The notes beneath the pieces were generated by a model that was given only the letters and a program-made list of their open reading frames with translations, was not told where the DNA came from and ran no database searches. From NCBI RefSeq assembly GCF_008693385.1, contig NZ_CP044067.1, positions 496,001 through 560,000 of the forward strand: a DNA stretch of 64,000 bases. The letters run 5' to 3'. Made by a program: the position numbers and the translations under genes. Below, piece after piece: positions 61,010-64,000 of this stretch. This stretch comes from Cupriavidus pauculus (GTDB lineage Bacteria; Pseudomonadota; Gammaproteobacteria; Burkholderiales; Burkholderiaceae). Position 1 is the stretch's first letter. Every line of letters begins with the position of its first letter.

Positions 61010-63412
61010 ATGCGCCTGGATCAGTTCAAGACCGTAGTCCTTCCCCGCTTTGCGTTCCTTCAGCGCCTGCGCCATCCGACCCGCCGCGGCATCCTGCTCG
61101 CGGCTGGCGCCGTGCCGGCTGCGTTTCTGCTCTATGTGCTGTTGCTCATCCCGTTCACGCCGGGCATCAGCGATATCCGCAAGGCGAAGTCCGAGCAGCC
61201 CGCGCGCGTGCTCTCGGAAGATGGCAAGGAAATCGCGGTCTATCGCTGGGCCAATCGCGACTGGGTCAAGCTGTCCGAGATCTCGCCCAATGTGGTCAAC
61301 GCGCTGATCGCCACCGAGGACCATCGCTTCTACGACCATCACGGGCTGGACTGGCGGCGCACGGCATCGGCCGCGCTGCATACGTTCTCGGGCGATCGCC
61401 AGGGCGGTTCCACCATCACCCAGCAGCTCGCGCGCAACCGCTATCCCGACGAGATCGGCCGTGCGCCGACCATGACGCGCAAGCTCAAGGAAGCGATTAC
61501 CGCGTTCAAGATCGAGGCGCTCTATTCGAAAGACGAGATCCTCGAGACGTACCTCAATACGGTGCCCTTCCTGTACAACGCGTTCGGCATCGAGATGGCC
61601 GCGCGCACGTACTTCGACAAGCCGGCGGGCAAGCTCGACGTGCTCGAAGCCGCCACGCTGATCGGCATGCTCAAGGGCAACAGCTATTACAACCCGGTGC
61701 TGAATCCCGAGCGCGCGCTCGACCGGCGCAATATCGTGCTGGCGCAGATGGTCAAGCGCGGGCGGCTCGATGCATCGAAGCTCGAGGCGCTCAAGCGGCG
61801 GCCGTTGCGGATCGACTTCGAGCGCCAGATCGAGGCGCCCGGCCCCGCGCCGCATTTTGCGCAGCAGTTACGCAAGTGGCTGATCGCGTGGGCCGATCGC
61901 CACGACTACAACCTCTATACCGACGGGCTCGTCGTCCATACGACGATCGACGCGCGGCTGCAGGCCCTGGCCACGCAGGCCGTGGCGCGCCAGGGTAACC
62001 AGCTCCAGTCGATTGCGAATGCCGCCTGGGGTCCGCGCGCGGGCTGGGGCGAGAATCGCGCGCTCGTGCAGGCGTTCGTGCGCGAGTCCGCCGAATATCG
62101 CAATGCCGTGGCGGCGGGTCAGCCCGAAGACACGGTCCTCAAGCGGCTGCTCGCGGACAGCGCCTTCATGCTCGCGCTACGGCAGCAGAAGACGCGCGTG
62201 CAGGCGGGCTTTCTCGCCATCGAACCGGCGACCGGCGCGATTCGCGCGTGGGTGGGCAGCCGCGACTTCACGGTCGATGCGTTCGATCACGTGCAGCAGG
62301 CGCGCCGGCAGCCGGGGTCCACGTTCAAGCCTTTCGTCTATGGCGCCGCGTTTGCCGCGGGCGAAACGCCCGACGACACGCTCGTCGATCAGCCAGTGGA
62401 GATCGCGCTCGCGGGCGGCGAGATCTGGAAGCCCACGGACGAGTCGCCGCCGACCGGGCGCCCGATGAGCCTGCGCGATGGGCTCGTGTACTCCAGGAAC
62501 ACGATTACCGCGCAGCTCGTCCAGCGCGTGGGACCCGATCGCGTCGCGCGGCTGGCGCGGGCGATGGGCGTGCGGGACAGCCATCTGGATGCGGTGCCTT
62601 CGCTGGCGCTGGGCACGAGCCCGGTCACGCTCAAGGAGATGGTCAGCGCGTATGGAACCATCGCCAATGGCGGGCAGTATGTCGCGCCGACGATGGTGAC
62701 GCGCATCGAGGACAGCGAGGGCAATGTCCTCGCGCAGTTCTCGGCGCCGCGGCCAGAACGCGCGCTATCCGCGCGCGCGACGGAGACGCTGGTGGATGTC
62801 ATGCGCGACGTGATCGACCGGGGCACAGGAACGGCGATTCGCACGCGCTACGGCATTCGCGCCGATGTCGCGGGCAAGACCGGAACCACGCAGGACAATG
62901 CCGATGGATGGTTCATCCTGATGCATCCGCAACTGGTGGCGGGGGCATGGGTGGGCTTCAACGATAGCCGCGTGACGCTGCGCAGCGATTACTGGGGACA
63001 GGGGGCACGCAGCGCGCTGCCGATCGTCGGCGACTTCTATCAGCGTGCGCTGCGCGCGCGGGCGATCGACGGGCGCGCGCGGTTTGCGGAGGCCGACGAG
63101 TCGTCGTGGTTCTCGGCGATGACGGGACAGGTCAAGGGCTGGTTCCAGCGCCTGTTCGCATCGCACTCGGGCGCGAAGGACGACACGCCTCCCGCGCCGC
63201 GCCCCAGCCCGCGCCGACCCGTGCTGCCCGATACCGAAGCGGACGCCATGCCGCCACCGGTGGCCGCTTCCAATGCGGCGGCGGATCAGAACGCGACGCC
63301 GGACACCGGCGAGGTCGTGGAGGCCGTGCCCGCGTCGGACGCACAAGCCGATACGCCCGCAGCCGCGCCGGCGGACGCGGCGTCGCAGCCCGACGGCGCG
63401 GCGAGCCTCTAG
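61010..63412 (+). CDS. Class A penicillin-binding protein (PBP1-like)
   Basis: The 800-residue protein has a membrane anchor at about 28-50. The GT51 domain has catalytic Glu in ATEDHRFYDHHG and QGGSTITQQLARN. The transpeptidase motifs are S437-x-x-K (GSTFKPF), SRNT near 494 and KTGTTQDN near 622. The last 100 residues are a Pro/Ala/Asp-rich disordered tail. It polymerises and cross-links peptidoglycan. By length and the spacing of domains it is closest to PBP1A/PbpG-type enzymes. It is divergent from the porin with 270 bp between. Confidence 0.93.
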   Translation: MRLDQFKTVVLPRFAFLQRLRHPTRRGILLAAGAVPAAFLLYVLLLIPFTPGISDIRKAKSEQPARVLSEDGKEIAVYRWANRDWVKLSEISPNVVNALIATEDHRFYDHHGLDWRRTASAALHTFSGDRQGGSTITQQLARNRYPDEIGRAPTMTRKLKEAITAFKIEALYSKDEILETYLNTVPFLYNAFGIEMAARTYFDKPAGKLDVLEAATLIGMLKGNSYYNPVLNPERALDRRNIVLAQMVKRGRLDASKLEALKRRPLRIDFERQIEAPGPAPHFAQQLRKWLIAWADRHDYNLYTDGLVVHTTIDARLQALATQAVARQGNQLQSIANAAWGPRAGWGENRALVQAFVRESAEYRNAVAAGQPEDTVLKRLLADSAFMLALRQQKTRVQAGFLAIEPATGAIRAWVGSRDFTVDAFDHVQQARRQPGSTFKPFVYGAAFAAGETPDDTLVDQPVEIALAGGEIWKPTDESPPTGRPMSLRDGLVYSRNTITAQLVQRVGPDRVARLARAMGVRDSHLDAVPSLALGTSPVTLKEMVSAYGTIANGGQYVAPTMVTRIEDSEGNVLAQFSAPRPERALSARATETLVDVMRDVIDRGTGTAIRTRYGIRADVAGKTGTTQDNADGWFILMHPQLVAGAWVGFNDSRVTLRSDYWGQGARSALPIVGDFYQRALRARAIDGRARFAEADESSWFSAMTGQVKGWFQRLFASHSGAKDDTPPAPRPSPRRPVLPDTEADAMPPPVAASNAAADQNATPDTGEVVEAVPASDAQADTPAAAPADAASQPDGAASL

Positions 63413-64000
63413 CCTGCCTGCGCGCGGAACGGCTCCGAGGGCGGCTCCGACACCGCCTCCCCCGGCAATACCGCAATCGGCCCCAGCCGCAGCGCCCGCA
63501 GCGATGCCTCGGACAGCGTCAGCGGCGGCGCGTCCGTAGGCCGGGCCAGCAGGTACCCCTGCGCGAGGTCGAAGCCGATATCGCGGCAGGCCAGCAGATC
63601 CGCCTCGTTTTCGATCCCCTCGGCAATCAATGCCGTATGGCTCAGCGTCGCGAGCCGTCGCAGCGCGCGCAACGCCTCGAGCTTGAATGGCGATTCGGCG
63701 GCGCCATCGACCACCTCGCGTGCCACCTTGATGTAATCGGGCCTCAGCGCGATCCATTGCCCGAGATTCGCATGTCCCGTACCGTAATCGTCCAGCGCGA
63801 ACTGCACGCCGCGGCTGCGGATGCTGGCGATGGCGCTGGCCAGCGTATCGAGCGACCCCAGCGGGGCCTGCTCGGTCAGCTCCACGACGATGCGCGTGGA
63901 AGGCATGCCCTGCGCGTCGAGAAACGCCCTCACCTCGTGGCGGCTGGCGTCGATCTCGCGGATGGAATCCGCGCTGTAGTTGATGAACAGCTTGCCCGGC
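63409..64000 (-). CDS. EAL-domain cyclic-di-GMP phosphodiesterase (5' part outside window)
   Basis: The frame is open to the window end; the visible part begins KLFINYSADSIREIDASRHE, which is inside an EAL domain. It contains VVELTEQAPLG, FALDDYGTGHANLG, YIKVAREVVDG, ALIAEGIENEADL and FDLAQGYLLARP. The DD, K, E and Q positions needed for metal binding and catalysis are present; the EAL motif itself lies beyond the edge. It probably hydrolyses cyclic di-GMP. Its stop overlaps the PBP stop (CTAG). Confidence 0.9.
   Translation of the reverse strand, partial: PGKLFINYSADSIREIDASRHEVRAFLDAQGMPSTRIVVELTEQAPLGSLDTLASAIASIRSRGVQFALDDYGTGHANLGQWIALRPDYIKVAREVVDGAAESPFKLEALRALRRLATLSHTALIAEGIENEADLLACRDIGFDLAQGYLLARPTDAPPLTLSEASLRALRLGPIAVLPGEAVSEPPSEPFRAQAG

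Overview
The window is GC-rich DNA from a Gram-negative beta-proteobacterium, most likely a Burkholderiaceae member close to Cupriavidus or Ralstonia. Support comes from a Bug-type tripartite-tricarboxylate receptor, a Burkholderiales-type trimeric porin ending in Phe, NodT-type efflux systems, MacAB, ArnT/LpxO lipid A genes and a SoxR regulator. No rRNA, tRNA, phage, insertion sequence or CRISPR array was seen. The gene mix looks like accessory chromosome or chromid sequence: regulators each next to a small transport, catabolic or stress module.

Layout. 1-2650: two cyclic-di-GMP genes, the first truncated by the window edge. 2640-6786: a LysR regulator divergent from a class II aldolase, an amidohydrolase and an MFS transporter. 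6835-12567: a complete seven-gene Nit1C cluster (nitBCDEFGH: unknown, nitrilase, radical SAM, GNAT, AIR-synthase-like, unknown, flavoprotein), a family linked to nitrogen starvation and cyanide assimilation. A divergent MocR-type regulator (12974-14374) faces it across a 406-bp region. That region holds a near-perfect sigma-54 promoter reading into nitB and repeated putative operators. 14381-16733: a SerA-like dehydrogenase, then SoxR divergent from a Rid-family gene whose promoter carries a SoxR box in a 19-bp spacer. 16854-19517: a stand-alone homodimeric pyruvate dehydrogenase E1. 19528-27320: an AbiEi-like regulator, a MEKHLA/PAS protein and a run of small hydrophilic or exported proteins, including two low-complexity BON proteins and a host-attachment (baeRF-like) protein, probably stress-related.

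27458-35359: an MFS pump with a LysR regulator, a small lipoprotein, and an HxlR-emrB-emrA set divergent from a NodT outer-membrane factor. 35413-41331: a giant UvrA-like protein made of two UvrA units (four ABC ATPase sites) behind a LexA box placed inside its core promoter. 41527-46351: macA-macB-NodT efflux operon. 46440-49173: Bug receptor and gamma-glutamyltransferase. 49211-53600: LpxO, Lrp/EamA pair and ArnT. 53738-57688: a PmrAB/QseBC-like two-component pair run together with chrA and a DUF2459 lipoprotein, with a PmrA-box-like direct repeat in front. 57685-60739: a 50-aa lipoprotein, a periplasmic catalase and a porin. 61010-63412: a class A penicillin-binding protein. 63409-64000: an EAL protein cut by the window end.

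The Nit1C/MocR/sigma-54 locus is the most notable system. Next are the double-length SOS-controlled UvrA, the SoxR-driven Rid protein lacking the usual arginine, and the orphan AbiEi-like gene with its own palindrome. All functional statements are from sequence reading only; no database search was run.
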